A stretch of 64,000 nt of DNA from Comamonas sp. KCTC 72670 (lineage in GTDB: Bacteria; Myxococcota; Myxococcia; Myxococcales; Myxococcaceae). The notes beneath the pieces were generated by a model. That model was not told the DNA's origin. It saw nothing but the letters and a program-made list of their open reading frames with translations, and ran no database searches. Location: assembly GCA_014656495.1 (NCBI GenBank), contig BNCN01000011.1:248001-312000 (forward strand). Direction: 5' to 3'. A program made the translations under genes and the position numbers. Shown here in pieces: positions 53,227 to 61,065 of this stretch; positions within the stretch are counted from its first letter, which is position 1, and the number at the start of each line of letters is the position of its first letter.

Positions 53227-53313
53227 GGAGAGCTGGCCGAGTGGTCGAAGGCACCTGACTCGAAATCAGGCATACCGGCAACGGTATCGTAGGTTCGAAT
53301 CCTACGCTCTCCG
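53227..53313 (+). tRNA. tRNA-Ser (anticodon CGA)
   Basis: 87-nt type II tRNA, acceptor GGAGAGC/GCTCTCC, loop CTCGAAA (anticodon CGA), long variable arm and T-loop GGTTCGAATCC. Reads UCG. It lies 5 bp after the tadA stop; no encoded CCA. Confidence 0.96.
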
Positions 53314-53326
53314 CTCCAGCTTTTTT

Positions 53327-53413
53327 GGAGAGGTGGCCGAGCGGTTGAAGGCGCACGCCTGGAACGCGTGTATATCTGAAAGGGTATCGTGGGTTCGAAT
53401 CCCACCCTCTCCG
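53327..53413 (+). tRNA. tRNA-Ser (anticodon GGA)
   Basis: 87-nt type II tRNA, acceptor GGAGAGG/CCTCTCC, loop CTGGAAC (anticodon GGA), long variable arm. Reads UCC and UCU. It starts 13 bp after tRNA-Ser(CGA); no encoded CCA. Confidence 0.96.
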
Positions 53414-53442
53414 TTGTTGTTTCTGCAGCACGTCGTTACAGT
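53414..53442 (+). promoter_or_regulatory. Candidate promoter of the SRP RNA
   Basis: TTGTTG (53414-53419), 17-bp spacer, TACAGT (53437-53442). Start at about 53449, exactly the 5' end of the predicted SRP RNA fold. Confidence 0.5.
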
Positions 53443-53448
53443 TTTTAT

Positions 53449-53528
53449 GGTCGGGACAACGTGGGGGCGCGAACCCCGCCAGGTCCGGAAGGAAGCAACG
53501 GTAGCGTACTTCCGCGTGTGTCCCGGCC
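53449..53528 (+). ncRNA. ffs: Small bacterial SRP RNA (4.5S-type)
   Basis: The conserved SRP domain IV hairpin is visible: CCAGGTCCGGAAGGAAGCA with the GGAA tetraloop region and the asymmetric internal loop. Outer ends GGTCGGGAC and GTCCCGGCC pair (one G-U), setting approximate limits. It binds Ffh to target nascent proteins to the membrane. A strong hairpin follows at 53538. Confidence 0.93.
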
Positions 53529-53537
53529 GTCCTTTAT

Positions 53538-53573
53538 GAAGAGCCGGTGTCCTTTTCGGGGCACCGGCTCTTC
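53538..53573 (+). terminator. Rho-independent terminator after ffs
   Basis: Perfect 12-bp stem GAAGAGCCGGTG (53538-53549) and CACCGGCTCTTC (53562-53573) with a 12-nt loop, followed by GCCTTTG. Also lies in front of the convergent mannosyltransferase gene end. Confidence 0.8.
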
Positions 53574-53599
53574 GCCTTTGCGGGCTTGCTGCCCCTCCC

Positions 53600-55174
53600 C
53601 TACTCGCCTCGCGCCAGCATCGTTTCGCGCCCAATCCGGCCGACGATGCGGAAGCCACCGGCTTGGAGCTCCTCGAGGGCCCGGTCCTCGAAGGTGACGG
53701 CGCGGTTGAACCGCGCATCTCGCAGGGCGTGCTGGAAGGCTGCGTCTCGCGGCCAGTCACAAGTGAGCCAGGGGATTCGCTTGCCCAGGTAGAAGAAGCC
53801 GCCCGAGCCCCACAACCCCTCGTTGACGATGAGCAGGCCCCGCGCGTCGCCCCGGGTGGCGGCCACAATCGCGCGAAGCTGGTCCGCCCGCAGGTCTCCG
53901 GACGGGAAGACGGCGGCCACCCACAGGGAGCTGACCAGGGCGAGCCCCATGAAGCCCCATCGGGCCCGGGGACCGAGCTCCTGGGTCATGCAGTTCATCG
54001 CGGCGGGGGCCGCGGCCAGCATGAGCAGCACCAGGGCGGGATAGAGGAAGCGCTCCTCCTTATGGGCGGTGGCCAGCAGCACCCCGGTGTAGGCGGCGGC
54101 GCACCACAGCGGGAGCGAGAGGGCTTGCCGCTGACGGAGCGCGGCGAGCGCCGGTGGCATGGCGGCCCAGGCCCAGAGCGGAACCGCGGAGAGGAACGGC
54201 CTTACATAGAAGCTGGGTGCGTCCGCGCCGAACTGGGCCGCGGCCCTTCCTGAAAAGACGTTGAAGCGGGCGTACGCGACGAAGGAATGGAAGGGCCTGC
54301 CCCACGTCGCCCAGTCGAGTGCCCCGAGGGCCACCGCCACGAGCAGGCCACTCGCGCAGGTGAAGGCGAGCAGCCGCCACCGCCGCGAGGCCGCCAGCCA
54401 CACCAGGGCCGCGAGGACGAAGATGGCGGATGGGTAGCGCGCCACCACCGCCAGCCCCAGGGCCAGTCCGCCCACGAGCCCCGCGCGGGTCTCCCGCTCG
54501 CGGCGGTCCAGCGCCTCCATGGCCACCACGAGCAGCGAGGCGGAGAGCGATTCGGCCATGGTGCGGCCCGCGAAGACGAGCACCGGCCCATAGAGGCCCA
54601 CCAGCAGCGCCGCCCATCCACCCCCGGTGGGACCGGCCCGGCGCTCGGCGAAACGGTATGCGGCCCAGAGGCTCCAGGCATGCAGCGCGGCCTGGGGCAC
54701 CGCCAACACGGCGCGGTACGCCCGCGGGTCGGTGAGGCCAAGCACGTCCGCCACCTTGAGGAACCCCGCCAGCACACCGGGCACGGCCCAGTTGCGGAGC
54801 CCGTCGCGCCACTCCCAGGCCAGGACGCCGTAGCCATGCACCCGCCACCAGGCCGGCTCCAGCGACTGAAACACCTCATCCGGGTGGATGCGGCCCAGCT
54901 GCGCCACCGCGATGACGCCCGGAAGCAGGGCCACGACGGAGAGCACCCAGCGGGTCCAGTTCCTGGCGGGGGCACCGTGAGGCGCGTCCTCCAGAAGCGT
55001 GACAGGCGCGGGCAGCGGGTCGACGGCGATGGGTGCGGCGAGGTCAGGCGCGGACACGGGCGCGGCCGACTCTTCCCCTCCGTCAAGCCGGACGCAAGGC
55101 GCGCGACGTTCGTCCGCCCGCTCCCCTCCCGGCCCGGAGCGAAGAGGGCCACCGGGAGTGGAATCCCACCTCAT
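53600..55174 (-). CDS. GT22-type (ALG9/PIG-B-like) GT-C mannosyltransferase
   Basis: 524 residues from the ATG at 55174; a start at 55201 is also open, and the Arg/Pro-rich first 60 residues make the start unsure. After one N-terminal helix comes RIHPDEVFQSLEPAWW, then GVLAWEWRDGLRNWAVPG, and later ATAHKEERFLYPALVL. These HPDE.FQ..EP, WEW.....R and HKEERF blocks are hallmarks of the GT22 family, which in eukaryotes adds mannose from dolichol-phosphate-mannose to glycolipids. About 8-10 membrane helices fit GT-C. Its substrate in this bacterium is unknown. Convergent with ffs. Confidence 0.82.
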   Translation of the reverse strand: MRWDSTPGGPLRSGPGGERADERRAPCVRLDGGEESAAPVSAPDLAAPIAVDPLPAPVTLLEDAPHGAPARNWTRWVLSVVALLPGVIAVAQLGRIHPDEVFQSLEPAWWRVHGYGVLAWEWRDGLRNWAVPGVLAGFLKVADVLGLTDPRAYRAVLAVPQAALHAWSLWAAYRFAERRAGPTGGGWAALLVGLYGPVLVFAGRTMAESLSASLLVVAMEALDRRERETRAGLVGGLALGLAVVARYPSAIFVLAALVWLAASRRWRLLAFTCASGLLVAVALGALDWATWGRPFHSFVAYARFNVFSGRAAAQFGADAPSFYVRPFLSAVPLWAWAAMPPALAALRQRQALSLPLWCAAAYTGVLLATAHKEERFLYPALVLLMLAAAPAAMNCMTQELGPRARWGFMGLALVSSLWVAAVFPSGDLRADQLRAIVAATRGDARGLLIVNEGLWGSGGFFYLGKRIPWLTCDWPRDAAFQHALRDARFNRAVTFEDRALEELQAGGFRIVGRIGRETMLARGE

Positions 55175-55227
55175 GGGAGGGCAACGACATGGATCATTCA
55201 CGCCGCCGTGTTTAGATGACGCCCCCC

Positions 55228-56436
55228 ATGAGCTACCTCGTTCTCGCCCGCAAATGGCGCCCGCAGAAGTTCGACGACATGACCGGACAGGAGCACGTCG
55301 TCCGGACCGTCGCGAACGCCATCAAGATGGACCGGGTCGCGCACGCGTACCTGTTCTGCGGACCTCGCGGCGTGGGCAAGACGACGGCCGCCCGCCTGCT
55401 CGCCAAGGCGCTCAACTGTGAGAAGGGCCCCACCGCGCAGCCGTGCGGTGAGTGCCGCGCCTGCACGGAGATTGCCGCGGGCACCAGCGTGGACGTGGCG
55501 GAAATCGACGGCGCCTCCAACAACGGCGTCGAGAACGTCCGCGAGATTCGCGAGAACGCGAAGTACCTGCCGCAACGGGACCGGCACAAAATCTACATCA
55601 TCGATGAGGTCCACATGCTGTCGGGGGCGGCGTTCAACGCGCTGCTCAAGACGCTGGAGGAGCCGCCCGGGCACGTGAAGTTCATCTTCGCGACCACGGA
55701 GGCGCACAAGCTCCCGGACACCATCCTGTCGCGGTGCCAGCGGCACAACTTCCGCCGGATTCCGGCGGCGCGGATGCTTCAGCGGCTCCAGGAAATCTGC
55801 AAGGCGGAGAACGCTGGCATCTCCGACCGCTCGTTGTCGCTGGTGGTGCGCCAGTCCGAAGGCGGCATGCGCGACGCGCTGAGCCTGCTGGACCAGGTGC
55901 TGGCCTCGTGCGGCGCCAACCCCTCCGATGAAGAGGTGGCCGAAGCGCTGGGCGCCATCGACCGCACGCTGGTGCAGGACTTCGCCGACGCGCTGGTCCA
56001 CAAGGACGCGAAGCGGGTGCTGGAGCGCGTGGAGGAGGTCTTCAACCGCGGGCTCGACTTGAAGCGACTGGCGGAGGAGCTCGCCTTCCAGTTGCGGCAT
56101 CTCTTCGTCACCAAGACGCTGGGCAAGGCCCCCGACGAGCTGGCCGAGTCCGAGCAGAAGGCGCTTGTCGCCCTGGCGCAGGACGCGGAGCCCGCGCAGC
56201 TCACCCGGCTGTTCGACGTGGTGCATGGCTGCATCTGGGATGTGTCGCGCGCGGCCCAGCCCCGGCTCGCGCTGGAGATGGCGCTGCTCAAGGCCATCCA
56301 GCTGTCTCCGGGTGGCTCCATTCCCGAGCTGCTCGCCCGCGTGGACAAGCTCGCGGCGGGGATGGGTGACGGTTCCGCGAAGTCGAACGCTGGAGCGCCG
56401 GGAGGTCGCTCCAGTCCCGCCAACTTTCGCGCCTGA
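55228..56436 (+). CDS. dnaX: DNA polymerase III subunit gamma/tau, gamma-like frame
   Basis: 402 residues from the ATG at 55228 (SYLVLARKWRPQKF; an upstream ATG at 55216 is in frame). Walker A FCGPRGVGKTTAARLL, zinc cysteines CGECRACTEIAAG, VEIDGASNNGVENVREI, Walker B YIIDEVHMLS, then sensor 1 FIFATTEAHKLPDTILSRCQ. This is the clamp-loader ATPase and its domain III. The frame ends at 56436 after GGRSSPANFRA, just where the usual tau linker should begin. The tau part lies in the +1 frame (next entry). Divergent from the GT22 gene. Confidence 0.94.
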   Translation: MSYLVLARKWRPQKFDDMTGQEHVVRTVANAIKMDRVAHAYLFCGPRGVGKTTAARLLAKALNCEKGPTAQPCGECRACTEIAAGTSVDVAEIDGASNNGVENVREIRENAKYLPQRDRHKIYIIDEVHMLSGAAFNALLKTLEEPPGHVKFIFATTEAHKLPDTILSRCQRHNFRRIPAARMLQRLQEICKAENAGISDRSLSLVVRQSEGGMRDALSLLDQVLASCGANPSDEEVAEALGAIDRTLVQDFADALVHKDAKRVLERVEEVFNRGLDLKRLAEELAFQLRHLFVTKTLGKAPDELAESEQKALVALAQDAEPAQLTRLFDVVHGCIWDVSRAAQPRLALEMALLKAIQLSPGGSIPELLARVDKLAAGMGDGSAKSNAGAPGGRSSPANFRA

Positions 56437-58117
56437 GACACGGCAGGAAGTCCCAGTCCAGGGCGCGGCCCCACGTCCGTGGGAAGCCCGAGGTGCGCCC
56501 GCGCCGAGCCCGGCTTCGGGAATGAGAGCCGACTCCGCGTGGAGTCAGAACACGGGCCACGGCGGCACCTCGGGCATCAGCGCGGTCCCCGACGCACCGC
56601 CGCACAGGGACGCTACGCCTGCGCAGCTCGGCCCTCAGCAGGGTGAGTCCACCCGCGACACGGCAGCTCAGCCGGGCCACGTCCCCGCACGATTCGCCCC
56701 TGCCGGACAGACACACGCTGACGAGCCCTCCCGCGTTACAGGTTTCGCGCCCACGCAGGTTGGCCCTGAGGGGCCGTACCACCCCAGCGAACCCACCGGA
56801 GGCCTGCGTCACAACGCGCCGCCTCCCGTCGGCGTTTCGTCCGCTCCGATGCACCCGACGGAGCCACCGCGCTTCGCCGCGGACTCCGGTGCCATCCGCC
56901 ATGACGAGCCCCCGCGCGTTTCGGCACCGCCGGGCCCGCGCATGGACGACCTGTCCCCGTCGGCGGCCCGGCCCTTGTCGTTCCTCCGAAACGGCGGCGC
57001 GGCCCCCGAGCCCCAGGGCTACCAGGCCACGCAGATGATTCCGTCCGGGCCCGTGATGGAGGGCCTGTCGCCATCGGCGGCGCGTCCCCTGTCCTTCCTC
57101 CGGAACGGCGGCTCGGCCCAGCCCCCCGCGGCGCCCTCGCAACCACCGGCTGGCGCCACGCCGCTTTCGCGCACCACCGAGCCCGCCCCGACGGTCCGCA
57201 TCACCAACATCCGCAAGCCGGAGCCCACCGCCGCCGAGACACCGGACTACGCGGAAGAGGACGCGCGCTACTACCCCGAGGAGAACTCCCCCGAAGGCTG
57301 TGCCTCCGGCGAGTGCATCCCCGACGAAGCCGCTCCGGCCCCATCGGCTCCGATGGCGGCCAACGTCCCATCAGCGTCCATGGAGCCCGCGCGCCCAGCC
57401 GAGCCGATGACGGCCGCACCACCCGCGCCCATGGCGGTCGCGCGCCCACCCCCTTTGATGGCGGACGCCCCCCCCGCGCCCATGGCGGTCGCGCGCCCAG
57501 CCGCGGCGATGGCGGCCCCCCCCGCGCGTCCAGCGGCACCACCGCCCCCCTGGGCAGCGGCGCCCCGCCCCACCCCGGCGCCCGAGCCCACCGTCGCCAG
57601 TGAGCCCGAACCGGAGCCGCCCGCCCCTGTCGTCACGCGCTCCCGGGACAACCCGAACCTGCCCCTCATCGAACGGTGGCGGGCCGCGGTGGACACCGTG
57701 AAGTCCTCTCACCCCCGGCAGGGCGCGGCGCTGGCCAACGGTCGGCTGATGTCCATGCGGAACGGTGAAATCGTCCTCGGCTTCCTGCCCGTGGCCGGCT
57801 TCCACCGCATGGCCGTCAACTCCACCGCGGGCAAGGCCGCCGTGGACCGGGCCCTGGCCGAGCACTTCGGCCGCGCGGTGAAGCTCACCCTCCAGGACGT
57901 GGCCCCGGACGACCCACGCCTGGGCCCCAGCCTGGCCGAGCAAGACGCCCAGAGCCGCGAGGCCCATGAGAAGAACACCGACAGCAAGGTCCGCAGCCAC
58001 CCGGCCGTCCGTGCGGTGCTCAAGTTCCTGGGCGGCGAAATCGAGCACATCCAGGTCTATGAGCCCGAGCGGCCCGGGGCCGTGCCGGCGGCCGACACTC
58101 CCGACGACAGCGCCTGA
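56435..58117 (+). CDS. dnaX: DnaX tau C-terminal part in the +1 frame
   Basis: About 560 residues, open from 56165 in the +1 frame relative to the upstream ATPase part, so a single shift between roughly 56360 and 56434 would give full-length tau (about 960 residues). It has a long Pro/Ala-rich linker with a duplicated block ending RPLSFLRNGG, then a folded C-terminal domain near residues 430-560 (LPLIERWRAAVDTVKSSHPR, GEIVLGFLPVAGFHRMAVN). That end matches the tau domain contacting polymerase alpha. Whether programmed frameshift, slippage or sequence error is open. No separate start signal is evident. Confidence 0.75.
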   Translation, partial: ETRQEVPVQGAAPRPWEARGAPAPSPASGMRADSAWSQNTGHGGTSGISAVPDAPPHRDATPAQLGPQQGESTRDTAAQPGHVPARFAPAGQTHADEPSRVTGFAPTQVGPEGPYHPSEPTGGLRHNAPPPVGVSSAPMHPTEPPRFAADSGAIRHDEPPRVSAPPGPRMDDLSPSAARPLSFLRNGGAAPEPQGYQATQMIPSGPVMEGLSPSAARPLSFLRNGGSAQPPAAPSQPPAGATPLSRTTEPAPTVRITNIRKPEPTAAETPDYAEEDARYYPEENSPEGCASGECIPDEAAPAPSAPMAANVPSASMEPARPAEPMTAAPPAPMAVARPPPLMADAPPAPMAVARPAAAMAAPPARPAAPPPPWAAAPRPTPAPEPTVASEPEPEPPAPVVTRSRDNPNLPLIERWRAAVDTVKSSHPRQGAALANGRLMSMRNGEIVLGFLPVAGFHRMAVNSTAGKAAVDRALAEHFGRAVKLTLQDVAPDDPRLGPSLAEQDAQSREAHEKNTDSKVRSHPAVRAVLKFLGGEIEHIQVYEPERPGAVPAADTPDDSA

Positions 58118-58160
58118 CAACCGTCGCGCGCAACGGTAGGGTGGCGCCCCATTCCACGCC

Positions 58161-58189
58161 GGAGCGGTGCCACGCATGGCACGCGCTCC
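58161..58189. terminator. Strong hairpin between dnaX and ebfC
   Basis: GGAGCGGTGCCA (58161-58172) pairs with TGGCAC-g-CGCTCC (58177-58189): 12 bp with one bulge and a 4-nt loop. No T-run follows. Could be a terminator or an attenuator before ebfC. Confidence 0.5.
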
Positions 58190-58209
58190 CATGAGCACCG
58201 AGGAAGCAT

Positions 58210-58527
58210 ATGCCTGGCGTCGACCTGAACTACTTCATCCGGCAGGCGAACAAGCTGACGGAGAAGATTGAAGAGCGGAAGCAGCAACTGGCCGAGGAGA
58301 GCGTCGAGGCCAAGGCCGGTGACGGCCGCGTCACCGTCGTCGCCAACGGCATCCAGGAGATCCGCAGCATCAAGATCGACAAGGAAGCCATCGACCCGAA
58401 CGACACGTCGATGCTCGAGGACCTCATCACGGCGGCCGTGAATGCCGCCCTGGCGAGCAGCCGTCAGCACATGCAGCGCGAGCTCGCGAAAATCTCCGGC
58501 GGCGTCAAGATCCCCGGCGTTACCTGA
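58210..58527 (+). CDS. YbaB/EbfC family nucleoid-associated protein
   Basis: 105 residues, normal length. AKAGDGRVTVVANGIQEIRS and IKIDKEAIDPNDTSMLEDLI are the YbaB/EbfC core, in which a dimer of long helices grips DNA. The N-terminal segment, LNYFIRQANKLTEKIEERKQ, is the family's coiled helix. GAGGAAG before the ATG at 58210 is a good ribosome-binding site. The dnaX-ybaB-recR order is widely conserved in bacteria. Confidence 0.92.
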   Translation: MPGVDLNYFIRQANKLTEKIEERKQQLAEESVEAKAGDGRVTVVANGIQEIRSIKIDKEAIDPNDTSMLEDLITAAVNAALASSRQHMQRELAKISGGVKIPGVT

Positions 58528-58533
58528 TACCGG

Positions 58534-59127
58534 ATGACCCCCGACCCGCTGAATCGACTCGTCGCCCAGTTGGCGAAGCTGCCAGGCATCGGCGAGAAGA
58601 CCGCGCAGCGCCTCGCGTTCTACATCCTGCGAGCGCCGGGTGAGTACGCGGCGGAGCTGTCGCAAGCCGTCCGCGAGGTGAAGGAGAAGGTGCACCTGTG
58701 CGTGCGCTGTTTCTCCCTCACCGACGCGGAGACCTGCAACTTCTGCCGCGACTCCCGCCGGGATGAACGCGTCCTGTGCGTGGTGGAGACCTTCGCCGAC
58801 CTGATGGCGCTGGAGCGCACCCGCGAGTTCAAGGGCCGCTACCACGTCCTGCACGGCGTGCTGTCGCCGCTCGAGGGCGTGGGCCCCGAACAGCTCCGCA
58901 TCCGGGAGCTGCTGGAGCGCCTCAACGATGGCCGGGTGGAGGAGCTCATCCTCGCCACCAACCCGGACGTCGAGGGCGAGGCCACCGCGCTGTACCTGAC
59001 GCGCCTGCTCAAGCCCATGGGCCTGCGCGTCACCCGCATCGCCCAGGGCCTGCCCATGGGCGGCGACCTGGAGTTCGCGGACCAGGCCACGCTCGCCAAG
59101 GCACTCTCCGCCCGGCGAGACCTGTAG
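58534..59127 (+). CDS. recR: Recombination mediator RecR
   Basis: 197 residues. LAKLPGIGEKTAQRLAFYIL is the helix-hairpin-helix. The zinc site is CVRCFSLTDAETCNFCRD (C-x2-C-x8-C-x2-C). The Toprim domain includes VLCVVETFADLMALERT and EELILATNPDVEGEATALYL. RecR helps load RecA in gap repair. It starts 6 bp after ebfC, so they are co-transcribed. A terminator-like hairpin overlaps the end of the convergent kinase gene. Confidence 0.96.
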   Translation: MTPDPLNRLVAQLAKLPGIGEKTAQRLAFYILRAPGEYAAELSQAVREVKEKVHLCVRCFSLTDAETCNFCRDSRRDERVLCVVETFADLMALERTREFKGRYHVLHGVLSPLEGVGPEQLRIRELLERLNDGRVEELILATNPDVEGEATALYLTRLLKPMGLRVTRIAQGLPMGGDLEFADQATLAKALSARRDL

Positions 59128-59140
59128 GCCCCGCACGGTG

Positions 59141-59164
59141 GCGGCGCGAGGCTGCTCGCGCCGC
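59141..59164. terminator. Bidirectional terminator between recR and the kinase gene
   Basis: Perfect 10-bp stem GCGGCGCGAG (59141-59150) and CTCGCGCCGC (59155-59164), 4-nt loop. The arm reaches the kinase stop codon at 59164, so the hairpin can end both convergent units. Confidence 0.7.
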
Positions 59165-61065
59165 TACTGCGTCACCCGCCACGTGAAGGGCATCACCACG
59201 GTGACTTCCTGGTCGCGATGCGCCGGGAAGCGCAACCGCTCGGCCTGCGTCTCCAGGCAACGCCCCACGCCCGACGACGCCAGCGGGCCTCGCGTCCCCG
59301 CCCGCACCTTGCCCGACCCGGCGATGGTGAGCTGCACCTGCACCTCGCCCTGGCTCGAAGGCAGGTCCGCCTTGAAGCGCTCGAAGCACGAGGAGATGCG
59401 CGAGCGTCCACGCGACACGACCCGCTGGACGTCCTCGATGCCCAGCGTCACCCGCTTCTGCGCGGCCGCCTTCTTCGATGCAGGCACGGGCGCGGCCTCC
59501 GCCTGCTCCTCGTCCGCATCCGTGACCTCATCAGGAACGTCCGCGGCCACGGGCGGTTCGGAGTCCGGAGCCCCCAGCGCCTGCGCGCTCCCAGCACCAT
59601 CGATGGCGGGCGCTCCGGAAGCCCCATCCCCCGAGGGCACGAGCCCGGCCGCGGACGGCGCGGCGACCTCACCCGCCAACGCGGGCGCATCGACGGTCGC
59701 CACGGGAGGAGACAGCGGCCCCGAGGACGGCGTCGTCACCCACTGCCGGTACCCGACGATTCCCGCCGCCGTCAGCAGCATGCCCCCCGCGAGCCCCACC
59801 GCCAGCGTGCGCCAGCGCGGCGCCGCAGCCGCGGTGGCCGGCTCTGGAGCCGAGGCCCCTCGCGGCGCGGACGGGACATGCGCGGGCAGCCCTCCCGGCG
59901 AGGAGGGCCGCACGGACATCCCCGGCCGCTGCGCGGAGGTGACATCGCCCTCCCGAGCGAGCACGCCGTACAGGTTCGTCCCCTGCGCTTCCACGCCAGA
60001 CGCGGGAGCCTGGGCCCCCTCCCCCGTGGCACCCACGGCCGCGGTGAGGGTCGCCAGCGTGGGGATGCGGGTGCGCTCGGTGTAGCGCTCCTCGCCGAAG
60101 TGCCCCTTCAAGAAGGCGCCGAGCTGCAACGTCCCGGCGCCGCTCAGGTGCTCGCCGAGGAAGGCCTCCAATGCGTTCGCGAACGCCTCCGCCGTCGGGT
60201 AGCGGTCCTCCGGCTTGAAGGCCATGGCCTTGAGCAGGATGGCCTCCAGCTCCTCCGGCAGGTCGGGCCTCAGCTCGCGCGGCGGCTTGAGCTCGCCTTG
60301 CAGCAGCGCATTGAGCACCGCGAGGTCGTTCTCCCGCGAGAAGGGCCGCACATGGGTGAGCGCCTCGTACAAGCTCACGCCCAGCGCGAAGACGTCCGCG
60401 CGGCGGTCCACCTCCTTGCCGCGCGCCTGCTCCGGCGCCATGTACATGTACTTGCCCTTCACCACGCCGGTGCGCGTGTTGACGAGCCGCGACTCGGCCT
60501 TGGCGATGCCGAAGTCCAGCACCTTCACCTGGCCCTGGTACGTCAGGTAGAGGTTCGACGGGGAGATGTCGCGGTGGACGACGTTCAGCGGCTGTCCGGC
60601 CTCGTTCGTGAACTCGTGCGCGAAGTGCAGGCCGCGCGCGGCGTCGATGAGGACGCGCAGCACCACGGGGAGCGGCAGGTAGCTCCGCTTGCGCCCCGCC
60701 AGCCGCAGCGTCGTGGAGAAGTCCTCGCCCGCGAGGTACTCCATGCAGATGTAGTAGCAGCCCTCCGCGAAGCCCAGCTCCTGAATCTGGACGATGTTCG
60801 GGTGGGCCAGCTTCGCCGCCAGCCGCGCCTCGTCCCGGAACATCTCCACGAAGTCGGGGTTGTTCGTCAGGTGCGGCAGCATCCGCTTGATGACGACATT
60901 GCGCTCGAAGCCATCCGCGCCGAGCAGCTTGGCGAGGAAGATTTCCGCCATGCCGCCCTCGGCCAGCTTCCGCACGAGCACGTACGGGCCATAGGGCTGC
61001 AACAAAGGCACGGGAGCCGCTTCGGGCACGGGCCGGGGGGTCGGCTGGGGGGGTGACATCCTCAC
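59164..61065 (-). CDS. Membrane Ser/Thr protein kinase with AgmX/PglI-type C-terminal domain
   Basis: 633 residues from a GTG at 61065 overlapping the FecR stop (GTGA); ATG at 61059 is the alternative. Kinase domain residues about 25-290: glycine loop LAEGGMAEIFLAK, VVIKRM (Lys), VVHRDISPSNLYLT (catalytic Asp), LDFGIAK and MAPEQARG. A Pro/Ala-rich arm and one membrane helix near 410-430 (VGLAGGMLLTAAGIVGY) follow. The C-terminal 90 residues (ISSCFERFKADLPSSQGEV, RLRFPAHRDQEVTVVMPFTW) are the periplasmic AgmX/PglI tail, a TonB-like module of myxobacterial motility and secretion proteins. Substrate unknown. Confidence 0.88.
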   Translation of the reverse strand: MRMSPPQPTPRPVPEAAPVPLLQPYGPYVLVRKLAEGGMAEIFLAKLLGADGFERNVVIKRMLPHLTNNPDFVEMFRDEARLAAKLAHPNIVQIQELGFAEGCYYICMEYLAGEDFSTTLRLAGRKRSYLPLPVVLRVLIDAARGLHFAHEFTNEAGQPLNVVHRDISPSNLYLTYQGQVKVLDFGIAKAESRLVNTRTGVVKGKYMYMAPEQARGKEVDRRADVFALGVSLYEALTHVRPFSRENDLAVLNALLQGELKPPRELRPDLPEELEAILLKAMAFKPEDRYPTAEAFANALEAFLGEHLSGAGTLQLGAFLKGHFGEERYTERTRIPTLATLTAAVGATGEGAQAPASGVEAQGTNLYGVLAREGDVTSAQRPGMSVRPSSPGGLPAHVPSAPRGASAPEPATAAAAPRWRTLAVGLAGGMLLTAAGIVGYRQWVTTPSSGPLSPPVATVDAPALAGEVAAPSAAGLVPSGDGASGAPAIDGAGSAQALGAPDSEPPVAADVPDEVTDADEEQAEAAPVPASKKAAAQKRVTLGIEDVQRVVSRGRSRISSCFERFKADLPSSQGEVQVQLTIAGSGKVRAGTRGPLASSGVGRCLETQAERLRFPAHRDQEVTVVMPFTWRVTQ

